The notes beneath the pieces are model-generated. The model worked only from the letters and a program-made list of their open reading frames with translations. It was not told where the DNA came from and searched no databases. Positions 43,256 to 52,818 of a stretch of DNA of 64,000 bases are shown in pieces. The stretch's first letter is position 1. Every line of letters starts with the position of its first letter. The translations under genes were made by a program, and so were the position numbers. The stretch covers positions 1 through 64,000 of the forward strand of contig DASQAF010000046.1 in assembly GCA_035635855.1 (NCBI GenBank), given 5' to 3'. Source of the DNA: UBA11740 sp035635855. Its GTDB lineage: Bacteria; Acidobacteriota; Blastocatellia; Pyrinomonadales; Pyrinomonadaceae.

Positions 43256-45073
43256 GTGAAACCTATCCTGACTACTGCGCTGACTATTTTTCTTTTATCA
43301 ATAGCTTCGTCTTCATCGTTTTCTAATTCGAGAATGGGTCCAACCATCTCCTACCGAATTCGTGTCGACCCGGCCGATCTATCAGGCTTTACTGTCGAAA
43401 TGCGAGTTCAGGTGACGGGCAACACGGTTCGTATCGCAATGGCTTCGCATCCGGAATACGACGATCGTTATTGGCGATACATTGAGAACCTTACTGCCGA
43501 ATCGCATGGCGCAGCCTTGAAAGTCACGCATGAGGAAGATGCGCTGTGGCGTATCGACGACGCGGCAGGCGCGGAGTTGATAGTCAGGTATCGCATTCAC
43601 CTGCCGCCCCAAACCGCGTCAATCCGCGCAGCGTGGAAACCATTTCTCTCGCAAACGGGTGGCCTCATCGGCGATCTCCACTCATTCACATACGTTGTGG
43701 GCGCTGAGTCAGCGCCGGCGCGCGTCACACTTGATCTCCCGAGCGGTTGGGCAATTGCCTCCGGGCTCGACGCCACTAATGATCCGAACACACTCGCGGC
43801 ATCGTCTGGTGAATTGCTACTCGATTCGCCAATCGTTATCGGACAATTTCAACGCTGGGATTTCGTGGTCAGCGGTGTCCCGCATCATGTCGTATATTTG
43901 ACGCAACCGAACGCTACTACCTTCGACACTGCGTCGTTTATCGCCGGGGTACAAAAGCTCGTGAGTGAGGCCCGCAAAATCTTCGGAAGGCCGCCCTACC
44001 GCAGTTACACCTTTCTCTATCAGGACGGAGCCCAAGGTGCACTAGAGCATCTCAATTCCGTCACCATTGGCGCGAGGAGTCAGAATCTCGCGCAGGGGCT
44101 TACAGGCGTCTTCGATACGACGGCCCACGAATACTTTCACACCTGGAATTTAATGCACGTGCGGCCGGTTGAGCGCGTCGGGGTTAGGTATCGTCCCGCG
44201 GAACCTACCGGCGAACTGTGGTGGAGTGAAGGGGTCACCATCTACTTTAGTGACATGCTGCTGAGGCGCGCACAGCTTCCCACGTTTGACCCAACCCGGG
44301 TGGTGCACCTCGAGCACTACATGGCCGTTTACCTTGCTACGCCGGGCTATTCACGTATCTCGGCTGAACGCGTGAGCCGGGCGGCTGAGGATCCATTCGG
44401 GCTTGGTGATGATTCTGTCAGCACGCATCTTCAGGGTAACCTGCTCGGCACGATGCTGGATCTGATGATCCGACAGACGACGCACGGCCAGCGCTCATTG
44501 GACGACGTGATGCGTAAATTGAGCGAAAGATTCACACCACAGCGCGGCATCAACGGTCGTGACATCGAGCGCACGGTGCACGAAATCTGCCGCTGCGACG
44601 CCCACACGTTCTTCGAAGCATACGTGCGAGGCGCGCGGGCCATAGAATTTGATCGCTACCTGAACATGATAGGTTTGCGCGCGCAGGTTACCTGGGCGCC
44701 CGCGCTCAACAGTGATGGAAAGCCGGAGCCGGATCTGCGAATCTTTGCCTTTAGTCCATCAGGAGATTCGTCACTAAGACTTCGACTTACTAATCCTACC
44801 AGCGTATGGGGACGCGCGGGTTTGCACACTGGTGATCGCGTAGTTTCAGTTGATGGCCATCCGATTGCAACCTCGACGGATTTCAGATCGTGGCTTGGCA
44901 AAATCCACCTCGGCGACACAGCGCGATTGGAAGTTATGCGCAATGGTGTTGTATCGACGTTGGCGGTTCAAATCACCGGTTACGATCGTCCGACGGTTAA
45001 GATTGACGAAATCGCCGACGCAACAGTCGAGCAACGAAGTCTCAGAGAGCGATGGCTGGCAGCCACTCCGTAA
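43256..45073 (+). CDS. M61 family peptidase with C-terminal PDZ domain (exported)
   Basis: A 605-residue exported metallopeptidase starting at GTG 43256, 43 bp after the anti-sigma gene. After a signal peptide (LTIFLLSIASSSSFSNS), an M61 N-terminal beta domain is followed by the catalytic TTAHEYFHTWNLMHVRPVER (H-E-x-x-H) and the third ligand region GELWWSEGVTIYFSD. A PDZ domain (GRAGLHTGDRVVSVDGHPI, then DFRSWLGKIHLGDTARLEV) closes the protein. M61 enzymes are glycyl aminopeptidases. Operon position suggests it belongs to the envelope regulon of the upstream ECF factor. Confidence 0.9.
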   Translation: MKPILTTALTIFLLSIASSSSFSNSRMGPTISYRIRVDPADLSGFTVEMRVQVTGNTVRIAMASHPEYDDRYWRYIENLTAESHGAALKVTHEEDALWRIDDAAGAELIVRYRIHLPPQTASIRAAWKPFLSQTGGLIGDLHSFTYVVGAESAPARVTLDLPSGWAIASGLDATNDPNTLAASSGELLLDSPIVIGQFQRWDFVVSGVPHHVVYLTQPNATTFDTASFIAGVQKLVSEARKIFGRPPYRSYTFLYQDGAQGALEHLNSVTIGARSQNLAQGLTGVFDTTAHEYFHTWNLMHVRPVERVGVRYRPAEPTGELWWSEGVTIYFSDMLLRRAQLPTFDPTRVVHLEHYMAVYLATPGYSRISAERVSRAAEDPFGLGDDSVSTHLQGNLLGTMLDLMIRQTTHGQRSLDDVMRKLSERFTPQRGINGRDIERTVHEICRCDAHTFFEAYVRGARAIEFDRYLNMIGLRAQVTWAPALNSDGKPEPDLRIFAFSPSGDSSLRLRLTNPTSVWGRAGLHTGDRVVSVDGHPIATSTDFRSWLGKIHLGDTARLEVMRNGVVSTLAVQITGYDRPTVKIDEIADATVEQRSLRERWLAATP

Positions 45074-45086
45074 TCGTCGGCTACTT

Positions 45087-46247
45087 ATGCGTGAGTTCAT
45101 CTTATTCTTTTTGATATCCGGCCTTGGTTTAGGCTGTCTTGTGAGGTCGGGAGGTCTACCTGCAAAAGTGGCGACGCAGAGATTAAACATCCGCGTCGGC
45201 GCCTCTCCAAGTTGTGTAGTCATCGCTGACCTTAACCGAGACGGCAAACTTGATCTCGCGGTCGCCAATTCCGGAAGCAAGAACGTTACGATTCTGTTAG
45301 GGAATGGTAAAGGGGACTTCACGCAAGCGCCGGCCTCGCCTTTCGCCGCAGGAGATAATCCGAATGACATTGCAGTGGGCGACGTAAACGGCGACGGTAA
45401 CCTCGATCTGGCTCTCGCGAATCATGACACAAACTACCTGACCGTTTTAAACGGCGACGGTAAAGGCAATTTCCGTCCCGCACCCGGCTCGCCATTCACG
45501 GTTCAAAGCAAGCCGCATCCTCACGGAATTGTAGTAGCTGACTTCAATGGTGATGGGAAACTCGATCTGGCGACTGACGATTGGCAGAACAACCGCATCA
45601 CCGTGGTCTTCAATAACGGGACGGGTGGCTTTCTCTCTCCTGGCGTTTCCTTTGCTGTTGGCAAGATGCCGTATTACAAACTGCGCGCGGCCGATCTGAA
45701 CAAAGACGGCAGAGCAGATCTGGTCACCACTAATTTCGAAGGCGGAAATGTGACGATCCTCCTCGCCAACGGCAAAGGCGCATTCAAAGAACCGAAAGGA
45801 TCTCCATTTGAATCGAATAAACAACCGTTCGGAGTTGCCATCGGCGACTTGAACGGCGATGGAAATCCCGACCTGGCGGTGGCACATTACTCGGGACACA
45901 TCACCGACACGAGCGGCGACCGCATGTCGATTCTGCTGGGAGCGGGCGACGGAACATTCCGGCTGGCATGGTCGCAGTTAGTGCCTGGCAAAGCCCCGAC
46001 AAGTGCGGCAATTGGAGACATCAATGGCGACGGCATCGCGGATGTAGTGTTTGGTAATTATGGGGACGCCAGCGTGTCAGTCGTTCTCGGAAGCCGGCGC
46101 GAATTCCTGCTTGCACTCGATTCGCCGCTTAAGGTCGGCAGTAAGCCCTCAGGCATCGCGGTTGGCGATTTGAATGGCGATGGCAAAGCTGACATCGTTA
46201 CCGCTAACGAGGAGAGCAACGACATTTCGGTTTTGCTGACAAAGTAA
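45087..46247 (+). CDS. Exported FG-GAP/VCBS repeat protein
   Basis: A 386-residue protein with a signal peptide (EFILFFLISGLGLGCLV; an L-G-C could be a lipobox). It is built of about seven repeats of DLNRDGKLDLAVANSGSKNV-type blades, each with a D-x-N-x-D-G-x-x-D calcium loop, giving a beta-propeller. Each blade is followed by an ILLGNGKGDF-like strand. Such proteins bind extracellular ligands or polysaccharide. The start is ATG 45087, 14 bp after the M61 stop, so the two are co-transcribed. Confidence 0.88.
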   Translation: MREFILFFLISGLGLGCLVRSGGLPAKVATQRLNIRVGASPSCVVIADLNRDGKLDLAVANSGSKNVTILLGNGKGDFTQAPASPFAAGDNPNDIAVGDVNGDGNLDLALANHDTNYLTVLNGDGKGNFRPAPGSPFTVQSKPHPHGIVVADFNGDGKLDLATDDWQNNRITVVFNNGTGGFLSPGVSFAVGKMPYYKLRAADLNKDGRADLVTTNFEGGNVTILLANGKGAFKEPKGSPFESNKQPFGVAIGDLNGDGNPDLAVAHYSGHITDTSGDRMSILLGAGDGTFRLAWSQLVPGKAPTSAAIGDINGDGIADVVFGNYGDASVSVVLGSRREFLLALDSPLKVGSKPSGIAVGDLNGDGKADIVTANEESNDISVLLTK

Positions 46248-46437
46248 GCGGGCGCGAAACCAAGGGCCCCGGCTGATTTTCCTGTTAGTATGCGAGTCAC
46301 AGTGACGTCTCTGAGATGGAAGGCGCGGGCCCTTGCTCCATCTTCCTTTGCGAGAGCGTCGGGGTGAGGGCTTAAGATTGAACTCAAACCGAGAGGGAGT
46401 TTCGAAGTCGTAAGCGTCAACGGCAAAGACAGCAAAC

Positions 46438-46917
46438 ATGAAAAAAATACTTCGAGTCTTGAAATGGATCGCCGTTGTCCTGATCGTTGTTTTTCTCGTC
46501 ATCCAATTTGTGCGCCCCGCGAGGACGAACCCACCGGTCGACGAATCGCAGACTATCTTTGCACGCACCCAAATGACGCCACAAGTCGCCGCCATCTTTG
46601 AGCGCTCCTGTCGTGATTGTCATTCCAACAAGACCGTCTGGCCCTGGTACACGAACGTGGCCCCAATATCCTGGTGGCTCTCGAATCACGTGAACGAAGG
46701 CCGCCAAAACTTAAACCTGTCTGAATGGGGCCGCCTCCCTCCGGATCGACAGGACAGAAAGCTGCGTCAAATTTGCGATGAAGTTTCTGACGGTGTAATG
46801 CCGTTGAGTTCCTACGTCCCAATGCACCCACAAGCGAAGCTGTCCGCTGAGGACAAGAAGACACTCTGTGATTGGACCGAAGCAGAACGCGCGCGAGTAT
46901 CTGGCCAGACGAAATAA
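46438..46917 (+). CDS. Membrane-anchored haem-binding domain protein
   Basis: A 159-residue protein. Residues 7-27 form one N-terminal transmembrane anchor (LKWIAVVLIVVFLVIQFV). The remaining part faces outwards and holds a single c-type haem motif C-R-D-C-H within IFERSCRDCHSNKTVWPWYT, followed by VAPISWWLSNHVNEGRQNLN. This is the pattern of the Haem_bd family (cytochrome-like). It probably takes part in periplasmic electron transfer. It is 190 bp after the FG-GAP gene, on the same strand. Confidence 0.9.
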   Translation: MKKILRVLKWIAVVLIVVFLVIQFVRPARTNPPVDESQTIFARTQMTPQVAAIFERSCRDCHSNKTVWPWYTNVAPISWWLSNHVNEGRQNLNLSEWGRLPPDRQDRKLRQICDEVSDGVMPLSSYVPMHPQAKLSAEDKKTLCDWTEAERARVSGQTK

Positions 46918-46974
46918 ACTCGTAGGCTGGCGCGCGTACTCACGCTCGGACGCCTTTGCTCTTCTTCGAGTCGC

Positions 46975-47141
46975 ACACTACCTTCAATTCGATGGTGTCT
47001 TATAATTCAGTTTGTCTCTGCGTAGTCTCGGCGACCTTTGCGTCTCTGCGATCAACAATGGGTTCAAATACAACCACCGCAGAGACGCCGAGCGCGTAGA
47101 GGAGGCGCAGATAACTTGAAATCAAGACACTACCTTCAATT
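46975..47141. repeat. CACAGAG-type element (copy C) flanked by 16-bp direct repeats
   Basis: ACACTACCTTCAATTC occurs at 46975-46990 and again at 47126-47141. Between them, 46991-47125 is an imperfect inverted repeat: TCTCTGCGTAGTCTCGGCGA on the left and CCGCAGAGACGCCGAGCGCG on the right. The direct repeats look like a target duplication. It occupies much of the 46918-47345 gene-free stretch. Confidence 0.6.
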
Positions 47142-47142
47142 C

Positions 47143-47177
47143 CGGTAGTGGGGTAAGAGTCTCATTTACCCCACTAC
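47143..47177. repeat. Perfect 13-bp hairpin GGTAGTGGGGTAA/TTACCCCACTACC
   Basis: The arms (47143-47155, 47165-47177) are identical inverted copies with a 9-base loop and no U tract, so a rho-independent terminator is unlikely. An operator or another small palindrome is possible. Confidence 0.55.
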
Positions 47178-47345
47178 CTCAATTCCAGCCAACTTGTCAT
47201 TTGCTAGTGCGGAATGACAGAATTCTCCCTTTCCTGTCTTCGGTGGGATGTATTTCACAACGTTCTCAGTCCAACTGGAATTAATAAGGGCTGAACTATG
47301 TGTTGCGGCTGAGACTTCTTCAAAATCACTAAAGTGGAGACCACG

Positions 47346-49952
47346 ATGAAAGCATTTCGCTCGTTAGTTGGACCCGCAGTGCGATGGTCCCTGACTGTTG
47401 CGTTGGTAAGCATTTTTTCTTGTGCGACGCTGGCACAGACGCCGACTTCGACCGCGACACCAGCGCCGGCGAGACGGGCGCAACGCCCTTTTCCACCCAC
47501 GCAATACATTCCGGCCCACGACTATGATCAGCGGAACATCAAGCTCGACTTGCACTTCGACTGGGAGCACGAACAGGCTATCGGCACCGCGACGATCACC
47601 CTCGCTCCCCTGGTGAAAGACTTACGCCAGATAGACTTTGACGCTGCCTATATGACCGTTTCGTCAGCGGCACTTTCCTCCGGGGGCACGCTCAATTTCG
47701 CGTACGACGAAACCAGGGAAAAGCTGTCAGTGACGCTGGATCGTCCGTATCAGCCGCTCGAGGAACTCACCGTCATCATCTCGTATCACACGAATCAACC
47801 GCCGCTGGACAAGCGTTCTAATCTGGGCGGCGGCGGACTTAATTTTATCAAGCCGCGGCCGGACGATCCGACCAGGCCGCGGCAAATATGGTCTCAGGGC
47901 GAGGCGGAATTCAATCATCTGTGGTTCCCCTGCTTTGACCATCCGAGCGACTTTGCGACTTCGGAAATGGTGGCGACGGTTGAAAAACCTCTCAGCGTGA
48001 TCTCGAACGGCAAGCTGGTTGAGGTGAAAGAGAATTCCGACGGGACCCGCACGTTTGATTGGAAAATCGATGAACCACACGCAACCTATCTGACGTCGAT
48101 TATCGTCGGCGACTTTGTGCCTGTCACAGGCGAGTACGACGGCATTCCGATCATCACCAACGTCTATAGTAATGAAGTCCAGGAAGGAAAAGTCACGGCC
48201 GCTCGCCTGCCGGAAATGGTTCGGTTCTTCTCGGAAAAGACCGGAGTTAAATATCCATACGCCAAGTATGCTCAAACAACCGTCCGCGATTTCGGCGGCG
48301 GGATGGAAAACATCAGCGCGACTACGCAGACCGATAACATGATTCACGACGCGCGCACCGAATTGGACGCGACCAGCGACGGGCTGCAATCTCACGAACT
48401 GGCCCATCAATGGTTCGGCGACCTGATAACTTGCCGGCACTGGTCGGACATCTGGCTGAACGAGAGCTTTGCTACTTATTTTCAGGCGATGTGGGACGAA
48501 CATAGCCTGGGCCACGACGATTTTTTGTATCTCGACGTCCGGGCTAACAAGGAAAGTTACTATGAGACTTGGGCGCGGGGTCAACGACGGCCGATCGTCA
48601 CCAAAAACTACTCAGACCCGGACGCAGTTTTCGATACTTATGCCTATCCGCGCGGCGGCGCGGTGCTACACATGCTGCGCACGATTCTGGGCGAAGACAA
48701 CTGGTGGCGATCGATTAATCATTACCTGACCAAGTACGCACATCAGCCGGTTGAAACCGAGCAGTTTCGGATCGCCATCGAGGAGACCACCGGCCAACCG
48801 ATGGATTGGTTCTTCGAGCAATGGGTTTACAAGATGGGCCATCCCATTTTTCGCGTCACCCAGGATTATGACCCGGCCAAAAAGTCTCTCACGTTGACGG
48901 TCACGCAGGAGCAGCGTCCCGATCCTGAATCGCAATATCCACAGGTCACCTATTTTCAAACTCCGATTGATATCGAGATTGTCACTGCCTCCGGCACTCG
49001 CATCGAACGCGTGCAGATCGCGGCGAAGGAAGAACAGACATTCACGTTGGCAGTCGATTCGGAACCCCTGCTCGTCAACTTCGACTACGGGGACCCGCTC
49101 ATCAAAGAGCTAATTTTCAACAAGACTACCGGTCAGTTGGTATATCAGTTAGCTCATGATCAGGATGTACTGGGCCGGATCTGGGCGCAGAAGCAACTCG
49201 CTGCTCGGATGAATGACACTAAAACTGCGAGTGGCGATCGCCAATCAATTGTCAAAGCTATCAAAGACGCTGCCACGAACGATCAGTTTTGGGGAACGCG
49301 GTTGGAAGCGGTGACCAGTCTGACTGGTTCAAAGGAGGCAAAGGATGCGCTGCTAACCTCAACCGGGGACAAGAATGCACGCGTGCGCGCCCGCGCTGTC
49401 AGCGCACTGGCCGCAACGAAAGATCCGAGCCTCGCGACTGTCTACCAGCAATTTCTCAATGACCCAAGTTACGCTGTGATCCGTGCGGCCGCATTTGCGT
49501 TTGGAGAAACCAAGAATCCATCCGCCTACAACGAATTGACCAGGCTGACAGATGTTCCTTCATGGCGCGAGACAATCAGGGCCTCGGCTTTGAGCGGGCT
49601 GGAAGCGCTGGGTGACAAGCGGGCGCTGGAACTCGGCTTCAAGTACTCAGCCACCGGGAACCCAAACGGGGTGCGCGCTTCGGCCCTCGGCCTACTGGGT
49701 GCGACCGGTAAAGATGATCCGCGGACCTTTGCTATCATCACAGCTACATTCAACGAGGGCTTTGAACGACGAAATTTTGCGCTGATGTTCGGCGCGGCTG
49801 ATGCGCTGGTCGGCCTCGGTGATGAACGCGGGCTCGCTGTATTTGAGGAGATGAGCAAAAAGGCGGCGGCTTCTCAACGAATTGTCTCGGGACTCTCGGC
49901 TTTCGAGGGCCGGCTGCGTGCCAAGTTGGCGCCGGCCCGGTCAAATCGTTAA
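47346..49952 (+). CDS. M1 family aminopeptidase with C-terminal HEAT repeats (exported)
   Basis: An 868-residue exported peptidase. A signal peptide (WSLTVALVSIFSCATLAQ) precedes a beta N-domain. The M1 signature G-x-M-E-N is FGGGMENISATTQ, and the zinc site is SHELAHQWFGDLITCRHW with the downstream NESFATYFQ glutamate. Residues about 600-860 are HEAT-like helical repeats (DKNARVRARAVSALAATKDP, SYAVIRAAAFAFGET) replacing the usual M1 C-terminal domain. I start at ATG 47346; a GTG at 47334 is possible. It probably degrades peptides in the envelope. Confidence 0.93.
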   Translation: MKAFRSLVGPAVRWSLTVALVSIFSCATLAQTPTSTATPAPARRAQRPFPPTQYIPAHDYDQRNIKLDLHFDWEHEQAIGTATITLAPLVKDLRQIDFDAAYMTVSSAALSSGGTLNFAYDETREKLSVTLDRPYQPLEELTVIISYHTNQPPLDKRSNLGGGGLNFIKPRPDDPTRPRQIWSQGEAEFNHLWFPCFDHPSDFATSEMVATVEKPLSVISNGKLVEVKENSDGTRTFDWKIDEPHATYLTSIIVGDFVPVTGEYDGIPIITNVYSNEVQEGKVTAARLPEMVRFFSEKTGVKYPYAKYAQTTVRDFGGGMENISATTQTDNMIHDARTELDATSDGLQSHELAHQWFGDLITCRHWSDIWLNESFATYFQAMWDEHSLGHDDFLYLDVRANKESYYETWARGQRRPIVTKNYSDPDAVFDTYAYPRGGAVLHMLRTILGEDNWWRSINHYLTKYAHQPVETEQFRIAIEETTGQPMDWFFEQWVYKMGHPIFRVTQDYDPAKKSLTLTVTQEQRPDPESQYPQVTYFQTPIDIEIVTASGTRIERVQIAAKEEQTFTLAVDSEPLLVNFDYGDPLIKELIFNKTTGQLVYQLAHDQDVLGRIWAQKQLAARMNDTKTASGDRQSIVKAIKDAATNDQFWGTRLEAVTSLTGSKEAKDALLTSTGDKNARVRARAVSALAATKDPSLATVYQQFLNDPSYAVIRAAAFAFGETKNPSAYNELTRLTDVPSWRETIRASALSGLEALGDKRALELGFKYSATGNPNGVRASALGLLGATGKDDPRTFAIITATFNEGFERRNFALMFGAADALVGLGDERGLAVFEEMSKKAAASQRIVSGLSAFEGRLRAKLAPARSNR

Positions 49953-50065
49953 CTATCACGGCGGAAAATTGTAGTTGGGACTAAATCCCAGGGACCGCGA
50001 GAGGCCTACGTGCGGCAACCGTACGCCCGGGAGTGCCGTTTTCCGTCATTCTGATAACTTAGGGC

Positions 50066-50095
50066 TTGAGTTGAACCGCATCGTCCTGTTATAGT
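50066..50095 (+). promoter_or_regulatory. Extended -10 promoter for the response regulator/HEAT operon
   Basis: TTGAGT (50066-50071), an 18-bp spacer and TATAGT (50090-50095) preceded by an extended TGT. It is 78 bp before the response-regulator ATG. Confidence 0.5.
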
Positions 50096-50173
50096 CCTAT
50101 CTGAAAGCGCACTTGGCTGTACGGTGCGCGCAACCCCCTGAATGCCTTCTCGCTCCTCGAGGGAAACCGTTAA

Positions 50174-50953
50174 ATGCCTGAAAGAGAAATTGGTGAGAAA
50201 GGCCAAGCTCATTCACCGGAAGCAGCCGGAACAGCGCCGGCACCCGCTTCAAAAACCTCGCTTCTGATCATTGAAGATGACGACAACATTTCGACTGCCA
50301 TCGAGGAGTATTTCTCGCGGGCAGGTTATGTCGTAAATGCGGCGCCGGACGGAATAGCCGGAATCGATGCGGCTGTAAAATCCCGACCCGACGTTGTTGT
50401 CCTCGATCTGATGCTGCCCAGGATGGACGGACTTGCCGTCTGTAAGGAACTGCGGCAAAAGAATCCTCAGATGCCTATTCTCATGCTCACCGCGAAAGAC
50501 GATGTAGTCGATAAAGTGCTCGGCCTCGAAATGGGCGCCGACGATTACATCACTAAGCCATTCAGCTTGCGCGAACTCGAAGCCCGAATCAAATCGGTGC
50601 TGCGACGAACGCGGGCCGCCGTGGCTAGCGGCGACGGAAAAGATGAAACGCCAATCGTGCGGGGAACCTTACGCATCGATCCCGTCACGCGTGAAGTAAC
50701 GATCGCCGACCGCCACGTGGAGTTGACACCCAAAGAGTTCGATTTGTTGCGGTTGTTTGCCGGAAACCCGGGACGGGTTTTCCCGCGCAAGTACCTGCTC
50801 GAAAAAATCTGGGACTACTCCTACGAAGGCTATGACCGGACGATCGATTCGCACATCAACCGCTTACGTGCGAAGGTCGAAGAAAACCCTGACAACCCTC
50901 AACTCGTGCTGACAGTTTGGGGCATCGGATATAAATTCACCGACGCCGAATAG
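50174..50953 (+). CDS. OmpR/PhoB-type response regulator
   Basis: A 259-residue regulator. After a 30-residue polar N-terminus, the receiver domain begins SLLIIEDDDNISTAIEEYFS with the acidic pair. The phospho-acceptor is in VVVLDLMLPRMDGLAVCKEL, followed by ILMLTAKDD (Thr) and GADDYITKPFSLRELEARIK (Lys). The C-terminal winged helix is VELTPKEFDLLRLFAGNPGR through YDRTIDSHINRLRAKVEENP. All key residues are present. No histidine kinase is adjacent. It is 110 bp upstream of three HEAT-repeat genes on the same strand. Confidence 0.93.
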   Translation: MPEREIGEKGQAHSPEAAGTAPAPASKTSLLIIEDDDNISTAIEEYFSRAGYVVNAAPDGIAGIDAAVKSRPDVVVLDLMLPRMDGLAVCKELRQKNPQMPILMLTAKDDVVDKVLGLEMGADDYITKPFSLRELEARIKSVLRRTRAAVASGDGKDETPIVRGTLRIDPVTREVTIADRHVELTPKEFDLLRLFAGNPGRVFPRKYLLEKIWDYSYEGYDRTIDSHINRLRAKVEENPDNPQLVLTVWGIGYKFTDAE

Positions 50954-51063
50954 AAAACCACTCCTCGCCTTCTCACCGGGCCCGCTGCATCCGGAAATCC
51001 TTAGACTTCTTCGGAACGAATCTCAGGCAATCACGCCCCATGTTCAATAAGAGGTTTCAAAGA

Positions 51064-52785
51064 ATGGTGAAAGTTATGCCAAATAAGAATTCAAACTCCG
51101 CTTTCCCCACTGGACAGCGCGTACTGGTCGCCGCGCTGGCGTCTGCGTTCTTACTTGTAAGCGCCGGCTCTGCCTATGCCGCCGAGGAAGACGCCTCTTC
51201 AGATGGAATCCTGTCAACGATCTTCTCGGCGTACGGCATTGCCGTGATGGTGGTTGTCGCGTTGGTTGCCCTGCTCGTTTTTAAGAAGGTCAAAGGCGCC
51301 CACAAAGAACGCGTCGCAGCGTCCCAACCGCATCGGCGAAACTCTCGTGGGGAGTACACCCCTTCGGGCACGACCTCCCCGACGCCTAGGGAACCCGCGA
51401 TGATTGAGGAGCGGCGTGCGCAATCGTTGCAACCGGCGCAACAGTGGGAGAAGCCGGGCGCGGTTGAGCCTTCGGTATTCGGCGCCTTTCGCATTGATCA
51501 GGAAGTCGGCAAGCTGGTCCTGGGCAAGCCTCACCGCATGGATGTGATGGCGTCGCGGGCCGCTGACGATCGGCGCGCCATCGAGGCTTCCCTGGTTAAG
51601 GCGATGGAATCGTCAGACAGTAGTGAAGAGGGCCGGCGCCGAGCGCGCACGGCTTTGGAAGAGTACGGTTTTATCGCGCGCCAAAGTGCGACGATGTTAA
51701 TGGGCCGCGATGCCTGGGAACGGTCATCTGCCGCGCGTATGCTCGGACAAATCGGGTCAGAGGCGTCGCTGTCATATTTGATCGAAGCCCTGCACGATCC
51801 GGATACCGTCGTCCGTAATCAGGCCATCTCGAGTTTGGGCGCTCTGAAAATGCCGGCGGCGATCGGTGCGCTGTTGGACATTGCCCGACGGCACCCTGAT
51901 ATCCCCGCCTCGCTTTTGAGCGAGACCCTCAGCTCGTGCTCAGTCGAGAGTCTGGGGTATTTGGATTTGTCTTCAACCGAACCCGTTCTGCTCGCTGACG
52001 GCTCTAACGCTGAGGAAGTTGCGCACGAATCGTTTGTGAACTTTGAAGATTTGCCGGCGGGGACCGAAGACGAGGCGCTGGCCGCCCTACTGGCCCAGTT
52101 GGATAGTCCGGAAGAGGAAGTGCGCACGCAGGTGGCGCAGCAACTCGGATCGCATCCGATGCAGCGTTCGGTGTCGGCACTTTCGACGCTGGCTCTCAGT
52201 GACCCTGACTCTGGTGTCCGGGCCGCGGCGGTTGTGAGTCTGGGTTCGATAGATCACGAATCCGTATTCGCGCCGGTGTTGATTGCGCTTTCTGATGAAA
52301 CTCGAGAAGTGCGGGCGGCTGCGGCTCGAACCTTGACCAGCCTTCACTTCGATCGTGCGGAAGCATACGTGCGAGTGATGGAGAAAGCCGAGCCGGAAAC
52401 CTTACTGGATGTGGCGCGAGCCTGCATCAAGATCGGTATCGTTTCGCAGACGGCCGATCGCCTCGCCAGCGAAGATCGACGCCAGGCCTATGAAGCATTT
52501 TCACTCTTCTCTCTGTTGGCCAGGGCGAACGAAACCGATCCCATTCTGGAGACGATTCGAAACCATCAAGACACTGAGGTGCGTTTATGCGCCGTCCGCG
52601 TTTTGAGCGTCGCGGGCAAACCCGACGTGGTTCCGAAGCTGCGCGAGTTGGTGGCGGTCGAAGGAATGCCTGAAAAGGTCCGCACCGCTATGCTGGAAGT
52701 GCTGTACAAACTTGACCAGAAGCAAACAGCTTTTGAGTTGACTCCAAGTGACAATGACGCACTGACGTTGCATAATTCTCTATAG
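51064..52785 (+). CDS. HEAT-repeat membrane protein 1
   Basis: A 573-residue protein. The GAGG at 51051-51054 supports ATG 51064; ATG 51040 is an alternative. Residues about 15-40 look like a cleavable signal (VLVAALASAFLLVSAGSAYA). A transmembrane helix follows (YGIAVMVVVALVALLVFKKV), so the bulk is cytoplasmic if that topology holds. Two HEAT blocks follow. Block A (about 170-280) contains ERSSAARMLGQIGSEASLSY; block B, at the C-terminus, contains NHQDTEVRLCAVRVLSVAG and KLRELVAVEGMPEKVRTAM. Related blocks recur separately in the next two proteins. Probably a scaffold. Confidence 0.75.
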   Translation: MVKVMPNKNSNSAFPTGQRVLVAALASAFLLVSAGSAYAAEEDASSDGILSTIFSAYGIAVMVVVALVALLVFKKVKGAHKERVAASQPHRRNSRGEYTPSGTTSPTPREPAMIEERRAQSLQPAQQWEKPGAVEPSVFGAFRIDQEVGKLVLGKPHRMDVMASRAADDRRAIEASLVKAMESSDSSEEGRRRARTALEEYGFIARQSATMLMGRDAWERSSAARMLGQIGSEASLSYLIEALHDPDTVVRNQAISSLGALKMPAAIGALLDIARRHPDIPASLLSETLSSCSVESLGYLDLSSTEPVLLADGSNAEEVAHESFVNFEDLPAGTEDEALAALLAQLDSPEEEVRTQVAQQLGSHPMQRSVSALSTLALSDPDSGVRAAAVVSLGSIDHESVFAPVLIALSDETREVRAAAARTLTSLHFDRAEAYVRVMEKAEPETLLDVARACIKIGIVSQTADRLASEDRRQAYEAFSLFSLLARANETDPILETIRNHQDTEVRLCAVRVLSVAGKPDVVPKLRELVAVEGMPEKVRTAMLEVLYKLDQKQTAFELTPSDNDALTLHNSL

Positions 52786-52818
52786 CGTTTCGGAAGGTTT
52801 CTCGTTAGGGTTGCCCCA

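Noticed and set aside
46248..46437. GGGCCC-rich inverted stretch as a terminator or RNA
   Set aside because: The pairing is weak and no U tract follows; nothing could be supported.
47727..48584. 285-codon minus-strand ORF
   Set aside because: It is antisense to the M1 aminopeptidase across its catalytic region, without protein-like features.
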